From: Asterella californica
Taxonomy: Eukaryota > Streptophyta > Marchantiopsida > Marchantiales > Aytoniaceae
Length of the DNA: 64,000 nt
Direction of reading: 5' to 3'
NCBI GenBank assembly: GCA_036924285.1
Contig: JAYKYS010000005.1
Location: forward strand, 29,610,001-29,674,000
Within the stretch, counting starts at the first letter, position 1. Each line of letters begins with the position of its first letter. The notes beneath the pieces are model-generated. The model worked only from the letters and a program-made list of their open reading frames with translations. It was not told the DNA's origin and made no database searches. The position numbers and the translations under genes were made by a program. Positions 44,640 to 55,330 of this stretch are shown here, piece after piece.

Positions 44640-47378
44640 ATGCTTTTCGTCATTCGGCGCCCGTCCTCGGGTCCCGCCTCAGCAGGTCAAAGCTACATGA
44701 CCCACATGCTGCGGCTTTTTCACTATGAAATAAGCTGCTTTCTGCATGCTATCCAACTTAGATAACACAAGAAGACTTTGTGGTTGCCGCCTGGAAGTAA
44801 CGCCCGTGCCGCAGCAAAGCATTCGCAATCAGAAGTAAAACAGATAAGGAAAGGTACTTAGGCTTCTTCTCGCAGCTATGCCATTCTACTAGTGACAGGA
44901 CAGATCTAGAGCGTGTTTAATCTAAAGAATCAACATTACTCTTCACTCTACGAAGCTACAAGATGACAAGTTATTACGCCGACTATCCTGCAAGGCGTCA
45001 AAATTAGAGTCAAGCATCGGACAAAGTTCGAGCTCTTGTGAAATCCTGGGAAGCGCAGCAGGTTTAGGCCGTAGAACTGATTCAGTTCTAGCGAGTATGG
45101 CAAGCAACATGAGGATAGATCTCAGTATAGCCAGATTAGGAGCCCGCGCCGGACTCATATATATCTACTCTCACCATTCTTTGGCACGTGTTTTAACCCG
45201 CTTAAGCGCTGGCAGTAATGGTTGTTTGTCCTTCGGCGCCTTCGGTTAAGAGAAGAGAAGGATGAAAGAAAAACAATCTTGGATTTATTCAACTATTTGG
45301 ACTGATTGATTCATGACATTATAACAGTTAAAATTTTCAGTGATTGTGCTTGTGTGTACCTTTCAGTCACTTACTTAACAGTTTTAGTATCTGAGATAAC
45401 TGACTTGTCTTGATGCGAATGCACTGTGATGTTCCGGATCTTACGATTCAGACCCACTGTGCTCTGAATCTAAATTCGATGATTCAAGCTTGAACGTGGC
45501 CCCAATGCCAGCTTGGAGGATCCTTTTGGGCCGATACGCGAAGGTCCGGCGTCGTCTGACATATTGCATGACGTGTAATATAAGACTGCCTGCAGAGCTC
45601 CCCAGTGCTGAAGGAAGGTATCCAGGCGTAAACAGTAAAGAGGGTCTCTTATTCTTCTCACTGCTGGAAAGACATATTCTCTTCTATCTAACGTTGTGTC
45701 TTTTCCGTCAGACTTTAGTTGAATAAGTTCACCACTGTACCACTAGCCTGCCGTAGATATCGTCTGTTCGCTTTAATAAACGCTAGAACTTTTTGGTAGT
45801 CGTGTAAGAGAACCCTGTGCTGAACACGTTCTGATCAGAACGTGTTAGTGTCATTGAGTGTCTTGCAATTGTTGTCTATGTTAGAATAAAACGATCTTTC
45901 AGCTAGGAATTCGGATGTAGGTAAGTTTTAAGAGCATTAGGTGAGAGCGTACCGTACCGCACATGGCTGAATGTACAGCAATAGCAAAGCCATGGAACTA
46001 TCACATGTAGCAGGTGCATAAGCTTAAGCTCGACTGGATCCGTGTTATGAGTCAGTCGACTGGAGCCTTGTATAAAACATGGACAAGAAATCTAGAAGAT
46101 AACCTTTTTAGCAATTTTTCTTGTGTACTGAGTGCTCCAGGTCTCTTGTATACTGAGTAATCCAGGTCTCCGGCCAAGGCTACGAGTGAACTTACGTGAG
46201 CGATGAGAGAATTGTGAGTCACCTTGGTGTTCAAGTCAACTACTGTGTTTCTGCCTTGGAGGAATGAGAGTAGTTTCTGTCAAACGCTGGTGAAGAGCCG
46301 TGGATAGTTCGAAAGGCGATTGAATACTTGGAAGCCTTGTCTACGTGGAAAGTGTCTCTTGATAGAGGTCGATATAGAGTGGAAGCCAGATCGCAGCGAC
46401 TATGGAAGGAGACTATGCCGAAGTCACCTCAGTTTCAGGTACAGTTAGAGAGTCTACACCTTCACTGGGATTTGCAGCGCGGCAGTCTACTTGATGTTTT
46501 CTTGACATGAGCTTGGATATCGATCCATCATGTTCCAATTCCTTCTATTTATTGGTACATTAAACTCTTGCTCTTGATGATTGTATCAAGCTCATGTATG
46601 CGTGCTCATTTCAGTTCCAGCATTCACACTCGTGTCAGTCTGCCCAGGAAGAAGAGTGAGCGATGCTGTGATCTCTTCAATCTCTACCTCTGTGAAGCTA
46701 CAAAAGATAAACAGATATAATCGCTGACATCTCCGATCAAACGTGGAGTCCAACTGTGATTTAGCGGAAGTACCAACGAGTAATAGTAAGTGTCGTCGTC
46801 GGAGATTGATTGTCATCGTGATGCCCATTTCTTAAGAGGGTCATGATCACAACCTAGTAGATTCAACGCTCGATTTAATTTCCTCCACAGGTCGTTTCCT
46901 GAATAAGTTCTTGGTACACTGTCAAGATCTAGACGTTGTGTACGCTACTTATACTGGTACTGGTTTGCTTTGGAAGTATATTAGCGCTAACCGTGAAGAA
47001 CAATCAGGGCTATCTAACGAGGCGAGAGTAGCTACTTCATGGCCAAGTTCAAGAACTTCAACCCGAGGATCGATGAAGCTTCAAGCAGTACTTCGAATTC
47101 TCCTCAAAAGGTTGTGATCCGACCGTTTGCAACAATCTGGATGTAACTGGGTATTACTCGTTTTGATTAGAGAAGCATACTTACTCCACTTCATTCTCAT
47201 AGTAAGTCTCCTGTTGTAATGCTTATTACGTCTCTTCAGTTCTTATCTATTGCACGGATATACGGTGGTCCTGAGTTGTGCGTATTATTGCTGGATGTTT
47301 CATCTCAGCGCAGTTTCCTGTATTCCGTTCATCTGTTGCGAAAATCTTTGTGACTGTGAACTTTGCACACATGTTCAG
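44640..47378 (+). promoter_or_regulatory. HNL upstream module (promoter and 5' region)
   Basis: 44640-45550 and 47165-47275 match the orphan module at 41830-43160. Between them lie about 1.6 kb (45560-47165) absent from that copy, either inserted here or deleted there. A TATA-like run (catatatatc, 45156-45165) sits in the conserved block. If it is used, the 2.2 kb to the start codon must contain 5' UTR intron(s), and an acceptor-like 'tgttcag' directly precedes the ATG at 47379. No other gene is convincing; small frames at 46328-46510 and 46911-47117 have no recognisable motif. Confidence 0.4.
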
Positions 47379-48035
47379 ATGAGCGATTCTCTCTTCAAGC
47401 TGTTCGAACCAGCTCCACCAGCTATTGTAAGCATCGATATCATTTTCTTTCATGGGCTTCAGTTTGAGCACAACTCTGATGCATATCTTTCGACTTGGAC
47501 AAGAGGAGGTGCATCGCAAGAAGTCTGGCCACAAACGTGGCTTCCGGAGAAATATCCTGGAGCGCGAATTTTATCGGTATCGTATGATGCTTTCGTACGA
47601 ACTACTGGCACGGAAGGAAGGATGGATATGCACCTGATCGGTGAAAACTTGTTGGGAGAGATTTTGTGGGTTCGTAAAAATAAGGGGATAGAAGATTGTC
47701 CAATAGTTCTCGTGGGTCACAGCTTTGGTGGCCTTGTTATAAAGCAGTTGTGCTTCCATGCTTCTCAGAGCGAAGAAAGATCTGCAAATGGGCAAGATAT
47801 TGGCAAGTTTCTAAAAAGCATTCGGGGAATATTTTTCTACGGAACACCACACCGTGGACTGGAGATGAATAACGCAGTTGTGTTCAAAGATTCTGTGATG
47901 AGTAGCATGCCAGCAAATAAAACTCTGCTGGCATTCGTGGAACTACTTGGCAAAGATGCTGCGAGACTTCATGAACAATTTGAGCAGAGGTGGCGAGAGT
48001 ACAAGTGGCGAATTTATGGACTCGGAGAGTTACAT
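47379..48035 (+). CDS. HNL exon 1: alpha/beta-hydrolase core
   Basis: 219 codons. After a short N-terminus, strand 'SIDIIFFHGL' carries the HG oxyanion-hole motif (H25, G26). 'ILSVSYDAF' follows, then the nucleophile elbow 'VLVGHSFGGLV' with Ser115, and 'FFYGTPHRG' (residues 152-160), which is typical of the SERAC1/DUF676-like lipase group. The donor is CAT/GTAAGT. All residues needed up to the elbow are present, so the domain could be catalytic. Confidence 0.9.
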
Positions 48036-51000
48036 GTAAGTTACATGATTTTTGTTCGTCTTTAATTAGTTCGCGTCTGTCCTTACGAAATGTTATGATC
48101 TCATTGATGTAGGCAATAGTTCAGTTAGGTACTCTGTCAGTGACTGCATGCTGCCTGACCTGAAATTATAAAATCCAATGTTTAGACTGGAGCTGTCATG
48201 TCATACATTCTGTGAACATGAATTGAGTTCTAAAGGACGAGAATTCAGTCTACGGCAATCTACACACGAATCATGCTATGTTCTTTTATTGCCCGATATT
48301 TTGCAAACTAATATAAGTTGTCGAACCACGCTTTTAATTAGGTTTAACATCACAAAAGATACAGCTCCTTCTCAGAGATTTTGGAGTTATGTGGCATGAG
48401 CTCCCTTAGGCTAATAGTTTGCAAGAGAAGAGACAGAATACATGGCCGTAATTTGAGTAAATTGTGCGTCTTTTTATTGCTTCCATGCAGGCGATGGAAG
48501 GACAACGCGACCCTCTAGTGCCGGAGGCATCTTCGCGATTCGGTGATAACTATCTGACAGATGAATCTGATCACTTCTCTCTCTGTAGACCTGTAAGCAG
48601 AACGAGCAATAGATACCTACACCTCGTTGATCTCATCGACACCGTATATGTTGAGAAGAGTCGTCAGGTATTATGCACTGCCCAAAGTATTTCGTAAAAG
48701 TGAAATTTGAACCTAATTTTACTTAATTTTGTTTTCAGTTCTTCGCTGCTTGATTTGAGAAATAGTAAAAAGTCATAATTAATTTCAGAATTTCAGAATC
48801 TCTGGTATGCTCATCGGTAAATTAGATGGACTGCAATATGCATTCACTGAATCGGATTCTCTCTGTATATTTTTGTACCCTCAAAGGTTGTCCTGAACGT
48901 GGTGGGGGTAGAATCTCTTCAGACTGAAGTTCAGAAGCACTTGCAGAAACATACTTTTCTGGGGTTTTGTGGCATGGGAGGTGTTGGTAAAACGACCATG
49001 GCGAGGGTAGCGTTCAACACCCTATCTTCCACATTTGAGTACACTTGTTTCGTGAGTGAAGTGAAGCTGATCCAGGGAAACAAGGAAGAGATGAAGGAGA
49101 AGGTTTGGAAGAACATGCGTCGCCATGGCCAGTCTGTGCCAGGAGGGACCAGCGCAGATATGTGGGCGGAAGTCACTGGCAAAAAGTTGCTGGTTGTGTT
49201 CGATGACATTGAGAAATTCGAACATGCAGAGTTTCTACAAGAGATAGCAGATGACAACGGCTCGAAAGAAAGTCGATTCATAATAACCAGTCGTAATGCT
49301 GGAGTTCTGGGTTACTTTGGTGTAGATCGGATCTACATATGTGATGTTCCATTTTTGAAAGACGAATTTGCAAGAAAGTTGTTTATCACGCACGCATTTC
49401 CTGATGGAAAGGAACCTCCGGAGCACTTGAAGCACATTCTGGAGGACGTAGTGAAAGGATGTGCAGGTTTGCCGCTCACTCTGGTGGTCCTTGGAAAATA
49501 TCTTGGAACGATAACGGATGACAAGATTTGGAGTGAGGTTTTAGATGCAGTGAGAAATGTAGAAGAAATTCCCAACTTAGATCTGGAAGAGAGAGTGTGG
49601 AGAAAATTGCAACTGAGCTATGATGCTTTGGGAGATCCGGAAAAGCATATGTTTCTGGATATTGCCTCTCTTTTGCGCGTTGAAAACCCTCCTTTTAATT
49701 TCGAAGAAATTAGAAGTGCATGGTCCTCAATGTACAGATATCCGCACACAGGATGGAAAACATTGGTGGACAGGTCTCTGGTTCAAGAAGAAGAGGTTGC
49801 AGAAGAAAATATATACGACTTTGAAACCACGAATGTGATTGAGACTTCTCGAACACAATGGACGACGGACCATGGAGGTGATCGTCGGAAGGTCCAAATC
49901 TTTACGCATATAGATATGCATGAACATCTGAGGAGAATGGGCCAGAGGATTGCAAAAATGTCGAGTCGATATGTTTCGTTGATTGACGATCAATGGGTAA
50001 GTGTTTGCACTTGGGACTCATCCTTTTCTTGGGGATACGTATACATGTACAGTTTTGGTTTATCTGATTGTGTTATTTCCTCTTCCGATAGATGAAGTGA
50101 AAGAGGTCATTCGTGAAATAGTTTCTCGGGTTTAGAGTATGTATGGTTTTTGTTTCGAACCCATTAAATTAAATAGAGTTCGAAACAAAAGCGCTCTTGT
50201 TTGAGTCAAAGAACTAACAGTATATATCGACCTATAATATTGATATGCAGTCTTAGTTTATTTAGGTTTGTGATTTATTTTCCTGTGATCTTTTTGCATG
50301 CAGGGGGAACACCTCATTCATCCGGAGAAAGTAGTTGCACTCCGTGCGGATATCTCTCATCTTCCTTATTGTTCTACTGGAGATACCGATATCGGGCAAT
50401 TTGACGAGAGTCGGTGTAAATTGCAGAAATTCTTCTCACAGCTAAGAGGATTACGTTATTTGAGATTGACCTCGTGGCCGTTTTTCTCGTGTGAGAGATG
50501 TAAGATTACCGAAGGTTTTTCTCTTCCTAGCGGTCTAGTTCTGCTTCGGTGGGAGGGTTCCAATGCAAATCTTAAGCTTCCTTTGGAAGCTTCAGTATGC
50601 AAGTCGTTGGGTGTTTTGATACTAAAGAGGGGAGATGATTGTTCCTTAGACATCCTTTCGCCACAAGCATGTGGATATTTGTCCAGTTTAGAGCGATTGA
50701 TTATACAATCTTTAGGGTTGGTTCGCCTATCACATGCATTTGGGAGCTTAAGCATGTTGAAACATTTAGAAATATATGGGTGTTATTTACTACAAAGATT
50801 ACCGGAGACATTTGGAAACTTGAGTAGTTTGGAGCATTTGGAGATTACGGAGTGTGATGTATTGGAAAGATTACCGGAGACATTTGGAAACTTGAGTAGG
50901 TTGGAGCATTTAAAGATTAATTGGTGTCTTGTACTGGAAAAATTACCGGAGACATTTGGAAACTTGGGTAGGTTGGAGTATTTGGAGATTAAGGGGTGTG

Positions 51001-51287
51001 GTGTACTAGAAAGATTGCCAGAGACATTTGGAAACTTGAGTAGGTTGGAGCATTTGGAGATTACATGGTGTGATGTACTGGAAAGATTACCGGAGACATT
51101 TGGAAATTTGAATAGGTTGGAGCATTTGGAGATTAGCTCTTGTCCTGTACTGAAAAGATTACCCGAGACATTTGGAAACTTAGAGAGGTTGAAACATTTA
51201 GAAATACTTTTGTGTGCAAAGCTTGAGGGAGGCACGGAGACATTTGAAAATTTAAGTAGGTTGGAGCACCTGGATGTAAGGCTGTAA
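47379..51287 (+). CDS. HNL-class NLR: alpha/beta-hydrolase, NB-ARC, LRR receptor (four exons)
   Basis: Predicted 975-aa intracellular immune receptor. Exons are 47379-48035, 48491-48667, 48887-49996 and 50304-51287, all in phase 0 with GT-AG introns of 455, 219 and 307 bp. Residues 1-278 form an alpha/beta-hydrolase with nucleophile Ser115 in GHSFGG and His247. Residues 279-648 form the NB-ARC with P-loop GMGGVGKTT, LLVVFDDI, GLPL and MHE. Residues 649-975 are LRRs. The family binds and exchanges ADP/ATP and oligomerises on pathogen sensing; the N-terminal hydrolase takes the place of TIR or CC and its role is unknown. The start was chosen because upstream residues (ATG at 47250) are Cys-rich and unlike the fold, and a splice acceptor lies at 47378. 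The C-terminus looks shortened by a duplication. A polyadenylation-like AATAAA is at 51531. Confidence 0.9.
48491..48667 (+). CDS. HNL exon 2: hydrolase C-terminal part with catalytic His
   Basis: 59 codons. 'LVPEASSRFGD' and 'DESDHFSLCRP' supply the likely catalytic His247 in the position usual for this hydrolase group; the acid residue cannot be fixed by eye. Bordered by TGCAG acceptor and CAG/GTATTA donor. The intron positions keep codons whole on both sides. Confidence 0.85.
48887..49996 (+). CDS. HNL exon 3: NB-ARC nucleotide-binding switch
   Basis: 370 codons. 'VVGVESLQTEVQ' leads to the P-loop GMGGVGKTT (residues 307-315). Then come kinase-2 'LLVVFDDI' (379-386), RNBS-B 'FIITSRN' (409-415), 'GCAGLPLTLVVLGKYL' (469-484), the winged-helix part 'LQLSYDALGDPEKHMFLDIA', and the MHD position, which reads 'DMHEHLRRMGQRI' (MHE, 622-624). 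The acceptor AG is at 48885-48886, before the first GTG codons, so the exon does not need its own start. The donor is TGG/GTAAGT. Confidence 0.92.
50304..51287 (+). CDS. HNL exon 4: leucine-rich repeats
   Basis: 327 codons plus stop. A linker 'GEHLIHPEKVVALRAD' is followed by irregular LRRs. Seven repeats then sit in perfect 72-bp register, starting at 50799, 50871, 50943, 51015, 51087, 51159 and 51231, each 'LPETFGNL..LEHLEI' plus a variable 'xxCxVLER'. The frame ends at TAA 51285-51287 in the middle of a repeat. The repeats would form the solenoid that senses ligand and restrains the switch. Confidence 0.92.
   Translation, partial: GEHLIHPEKVVALRADISHLPYCSTGDTDIGQFDESRCKLQKFFSQLRGLRYLRLTSWPFFSCERCKITEGFSLPSGLVLLRWEGSNANLKLPLEASVCKSLGVLILKRGDDCSLDILSPQACGYLSSLERLIIQSLGLVRLSHAFGSLSMLKHLEIYGCYLLQRLPETFGNLSSLEHLEITECDVLERLPETFGNLSRLEHLKINWCLVLEKLPETFGNLGRLEYLEIKGCGVLERLPETFGNLSRLEHLEITWCDVLERLPETFGNLNRLEHLEISSCPVLKRLPETFGNLERLKHLEILLCAKLEGGTETFENLSRLEHLDVRL
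50799..51284 (+). repeat. 72-bp LRR-coding tandem array
   Basis: Six full units and one partial, near-identical at the DNA level around 'ccggagacatttggaaac'. Differences concentrate in the codons just after 'LEHLEI', the solvent-exposed part of each repeat. This pattern indicates recent unequal exchange with diversification of the binding face. Confidence 0.9.
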
Positions 51288-51448
51288 TCTGCTAGAGACT
51301 GGATGTAAGCGGCTGTGATCTGCTAGAGACTTCGTTGAAGGCGTGCAAAATCTTATGGAGGTTGCAAAATCTTATGGAGGTTAAAGTAGATGATGGACAT
51401 GAGGTAAAAGACAAGAAGGTGATGTTTAAAAATGAAAGCTTTGGGTAA
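51288..51448 (+). pseudogene. Out-of-frame remnant of the HNL C-terminus
   Basis: A 29-bp segment (51272-51300) is repeated as 31 bp (51301-51331). The first copy leads into the TAA at 51285. The second copy, read from 51302, is open for 48 codons ('DVSGCDLLETSLKACKILW' and onward) to TAA 51446-51448, and looks like a normal LRR cap. The simplest reading is that a duplication with a 2-nt difference truncated the receptor by about 45 residues. Confidence 0.7.
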
Positions 51449-51530
51449 AAATGCACCCATCCGACGAATCTGAGTAGCCATTAGGATCAGTGTAAATATA
51501 TTATAATTATTTAGTTTTTTATATTATTAA

Positions 51531-51536
51531 AATAAA
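51531..51536 (+). terminator. Polyadenylation signal-like AATAAA, HNL gene
   Basis: AATAAA, 244 bases after the HNL stop codon, within AT-rich sequence. Plant polyadenylation signals are loose, so this is only a candidate. Confidence 0.35.
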
Positions 51537-53814
51537 AATTTGTTACAATAGATGTATATGGAGTATAGTTCCAGCTCGTAGAGGAAAGAGGAATGAGAAA
51601 GAAACTGTCGAACAGCATTCGTGAGATAGTAAGTCTTTCATCATGAAGATTTTATAGACTTAAATTTTAACTACGTCTAACAGACGAGATCCATCAACGT
51701 GACTCGAATCTAAAAGAATCAACCAGCCCTCCGTAGTTTATTTGTGGTGATCATTGCACAAATAAGACCAAGCGCATGTGAAGTCTGAAGGATCCATTAC
51801 GGTACAAACGAAGCTCTTTTCCATCAGCTTGTCGAGAAGTGTAGGATTTCAAAGCTATGTCGTGAATCATTTTCGTCATCTCTATACGCGATTTTATGAG
51901 GATTTTTCGTGACAGATCCCACTCTACTTGAGGAGGTATGTAGAAATTACTAAAGTGATCTCTTCTTGTGAGTTTCTTCTATTCACAGCAGTTCGAAGCT
52001 TTCCAGTCGGATATTTATCCACTTTGTGCTTGCTCTGATATGATCTAACAACTTTGCAGCATATGGGTTCCAACGTTTAATTTCGTGTTTATATGGGGGT
52101 GGGGTTTGAGACGTCTTCGTATTATGGAATTTAAAAGATGAAAGTATTAGGAGTTCAAAGTGAGAATACTTTTCAAGATTCTTAACTCTCAATAGTAACA
52201 TGTCTTTCACTCTGTTTGAATGTGTAAGACGGAAGAAGAATGATGAAAGTTTGAAAACTAGTTGAAATCATTTTTAGCGTGCATTGCAAACACTCTTTGT
52301 GGAAAGCTTCTAAGAAAAATAATTTTGGTCACTCTATTTTTCATGCTATGTTTAAATTTACTTTGAATAATTAGCAAGCCTGGTTTTTAATGTGCATTAG
52401 AATAATTATAGATCGATGGTTAAACCAAAAAAGCAAAGAGAATATTGTTGTGTGTGGTATATTTTGTAGTTTTATTATGTAGTTAAGGAGGAAGAGATAG
52501 TAAGTCACTATTAAACTCAGAAAAGAAAGAAGAAAGAGTTTAGATTGAGTTAAATCTCTAACGTACAGATAGACAATTCCACTGCAAGCTAGGCTTCTTG
52601 TTTATGTTTCAACAATTTAATTTTTACTTTTTTTTCTAATCTAGTATTCTTTTGTCATAGGGTTTACTTAACCGAACGTCGTACTCAACACAGAGAAGAA
52701 ATTTGACTCTCATTATGTTGGTTAAATATACTAGAAATGCCCAGTGGAAATGTTCAAAAAGTTTATCGATTAGAGGTCAAATACATTTTCAGATCCAGAT
52801 TCCCAGAAGAAAATGAGTCTAAACTGCGTGAAAGAATGGACCACCGGAGTGTACAAGAATTGTGTTATAAAGAGTGGAGCTTGGTAAGACGAGTGTGCAA
52901 CACGAGTGATGTGAAATCTTGCTCAAGCGTTTGCTACAAAGTACTAGATCAGTGCATATACTTAATGCAGCGTATACTTATAGTAGGTGTCATATATAAA
53001 TGAACATTAGCTAAGACGCCCCATTTCTACATAACACGGAGTTCAGAAATTCACAAATCCATATGCATTCAAGCTACAAATTGGTCCATCTCTATTCAGT
53101 TTGATTTGACTTAGGCACAGAATATGCATAGCATAAGTCACAAGAAGGAGTGGTTTTTTAGTCCTAAACCATTCTCTGAGATTGAACTAGGATGCATGAT
53201 TATGACAGTTGTTCTCCTAAGGCTTAGATGGTTTATTTGCAGGTAACTGTCTAATAGATTATTTTATACTTTCTTGTTCCAAGTGGCTTGTGACTTGTTA
53301 TACCATAGCAGATGATGTGTATATCCATCCATCCAAGAGAAATTTCGAGATGTTGGCTTCTTGGTGTCACGTGTCATTTGTCATGCTGACAAAACAATAT
53401 ATTTGATTTTGTTTGGTAACAAAGCTTCATCTTCTGCATCATACTAATTGTACTAATTACACTTGTTATGCTGACACAATATATTATTTACACATCCACA
53501 AGACCAGTTGTATGACCACTTCCAGTCATACAACTGGTTAATGGAAGATAACACTTTATAGACATGTTCAAGCATTTACCAAGAATAAATCTATTCAAGA
53601 GGTTTTCACTGATACATTTATCGTTAAACTTCTTTGGAGTAGAACTAGAACGTCCTTAGAGTGATACAATTTACTTGTCGAGCATCTCTTGGATTCAGAG
53701 ATTGTGTAATCTTGAGCTATAAGTTAAGGAATCCAGTCTCGACCAGTTTAAAAGGTCACGTGATAGATCCTTACAGTATCACCTACTAGGAATACTTTCA
53801 CAAACAAAGTGTTA
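51537..53814. other. AT-rich intergenic region with one perfect hairpin, no gene
   Basis: No credible gene; the frame 52737-53003 has no recognisable motif. A perfect 14-bp inverted repeat (accagttgtatgac / gtcatacaactggt) lies at 53503-53516 and 53525-53538 with an 8-nt loop. Confidence 0.45.
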
Positions 53815-54563
53815 AAGCATCTCCACCCGTGTAGAGACAAAGACCTTCTTATCTCTATTTTACAGACGAAAAGTGAAAGACTTTTATCTCTGTGACGTCA
53901 GTTTGGCAACTCGGCTAGGTTGATCGAGTGCGAAGTGACGAATCTCGGTAAGGTCGTTAGTGCCGTTAGGTCAAGTTGGTGAGAGTGCCCACTAGTGGTA
54001 TACTTCACAAGTAGGGCATGGAGGCTTTAGTTCTTCAAGTTGAGCTTTCAAGCTCCTGGCTATGGTGGGTAGTCTTTGGTGAGTGCAATCTGGATTCTCT
54101 GCGTGCACAGAGTAGATTTGGCTCAATTTTAGTGATTGTCTAGTGCCTGTTGACAGGATGGAGTGAGTACATACCATTTATCTATTGTAGTACACTTGTG
54201 TATGTATATGACATTGTCCATGTATTGTGTGTGTGATGTATCTCTGACAACGATGTATGTTATGTAGCGATGTGTATGCGCACTATAGCTCTAAGGGAAG
54301 AATTTCTCCAACGCACTCTTTCAATGTATCTCTAAAGAATATAAGAAACTCAAACCTTTTCAAAATTACTAAAAAATATTCCTCAAATGATTCGATATGG
54401 GGTTAAAAGATTTTTATTGTAATTTTTAAGTTAGGGAAATAGGATAGCTTTTAAGGAATTCGTAAATTAAAGACTAGTATAAAGATCAACGGTGGGAAGG
54501 TTTTCCTAATTGGCTCCCTTAACTGGTTAGAGGAGATTTTACAGACCCGCAATGGAGATGCTC
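53815..54563. mobile_element. Harbinger-like MITE (749 bp)
   Basis: Left end AAGCATCTCCACC, right end TGGAGATGCTC (complement GAGCATCTCCA), flanked by TTA on both sides (53812-53814 and 54564-54566). Such ends and a TWA target duplication are typical of PIF/Harbinger-derived MITEs. No transposase is encoded. Confidence 0.55.
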
Positions 54564-54566
54564 TTA

Positions 54567-55330
54567 GACAAGTAAATTTCCACATTGTAGAGATTCTAAA
54601 GAGTTAAAACTTTTGCATTAGAGGTGTCCAAAGCTATAATCTTTACTAATTATTATGGGATAATGATGACTGGTTAGGAGTGCAAGGACGTTTCTTAATT
54701 GCTTTTCATTCTATTTTGGCAGTGGAGAAAACCAATACTCATGGGAGTTATTCCAAGTTTCAGAAGCTTAAGAAATTTAAACACAAAATTGTCTTGCCAA
54801 TTCACAAAGGTAACTTTTAGAGATCTAAAGTTATATATAAAGTTATCTTTTGATATATAATTCTTTTCATTAAGAATCTTCTTTTTTAACTTAACATTCT
54901 CTATTATCTAATATAGTGTCAAAATCTTTGTTAGATATTTTTACTCCACAAGAGACGGTTATATATAGGATAATCCATTCTTAAGAATACATTACCTCTT
55001 TTGAAAGTCCCATCGACATAGAGATCTGAAACAGACGTAATGCTCGACTAACATTGCATTACATAGAGTAATGCACAAATATGATTTAAATATTTATACG
55101 TTAAGCACTGAGACATTTTTTATTTCTTTAACTTCCACGTTGTCTAGATCTGAGGAGAGCGTGAGATTATGCATCAGATCATAAGATTACAAAACATAAT
55201 CTCACGATCTCATAAACATACTTATTATATTTATATTTATATTAAAATATTATATAGATTATTATTCCATAATAACACTCTCAAAAGAAAAAGTCACTCA
55301 AACTATTCAGTTTGGTTGCATAACAACTTT
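54567..55330. other. AT-rich intergenic region, no gene seen
   Basis: AT-rich, with 'atataatt'-type runs near 54830-54860 and 55190-55260. A short stretch at 54745-54810 reads like a degraded LRR segment (PSFRSLRNLNTKLSC), possibly debris of another NLR, but it is too short to call. Confidence 0.35.

Noticed and set aside
44943..45158. Frame on the - strand with 'LAILRSIL', similar to one at 42469-42657
   Set aside because: The similarity comes from the duplicated upstream module; frames differ in length and the rest does not align.
47250..47378. Upstream ATG extending the HNL hydrolase by 43 residues
   Set aside because: The extension is Cys-rich and unlike hydrolase N-termini. It overlaps sequence matching the orphan upstream module, and a splice acceptor-like site abuts the ATG at 47379.
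50799..51284. CRISPR-like regular repeats
   Set aside because: The 72-bp periodicity encodes LRRs in frame and there are no unique spacers; the genome is eukaryotic.
54745..54810. Possible second NLR with 'PSFRSLRNLNTKLSC'
   Set aside because: Only about 20 residues in AT-rich DNA, with no repeat periodicity and no NB-ARC nearby.
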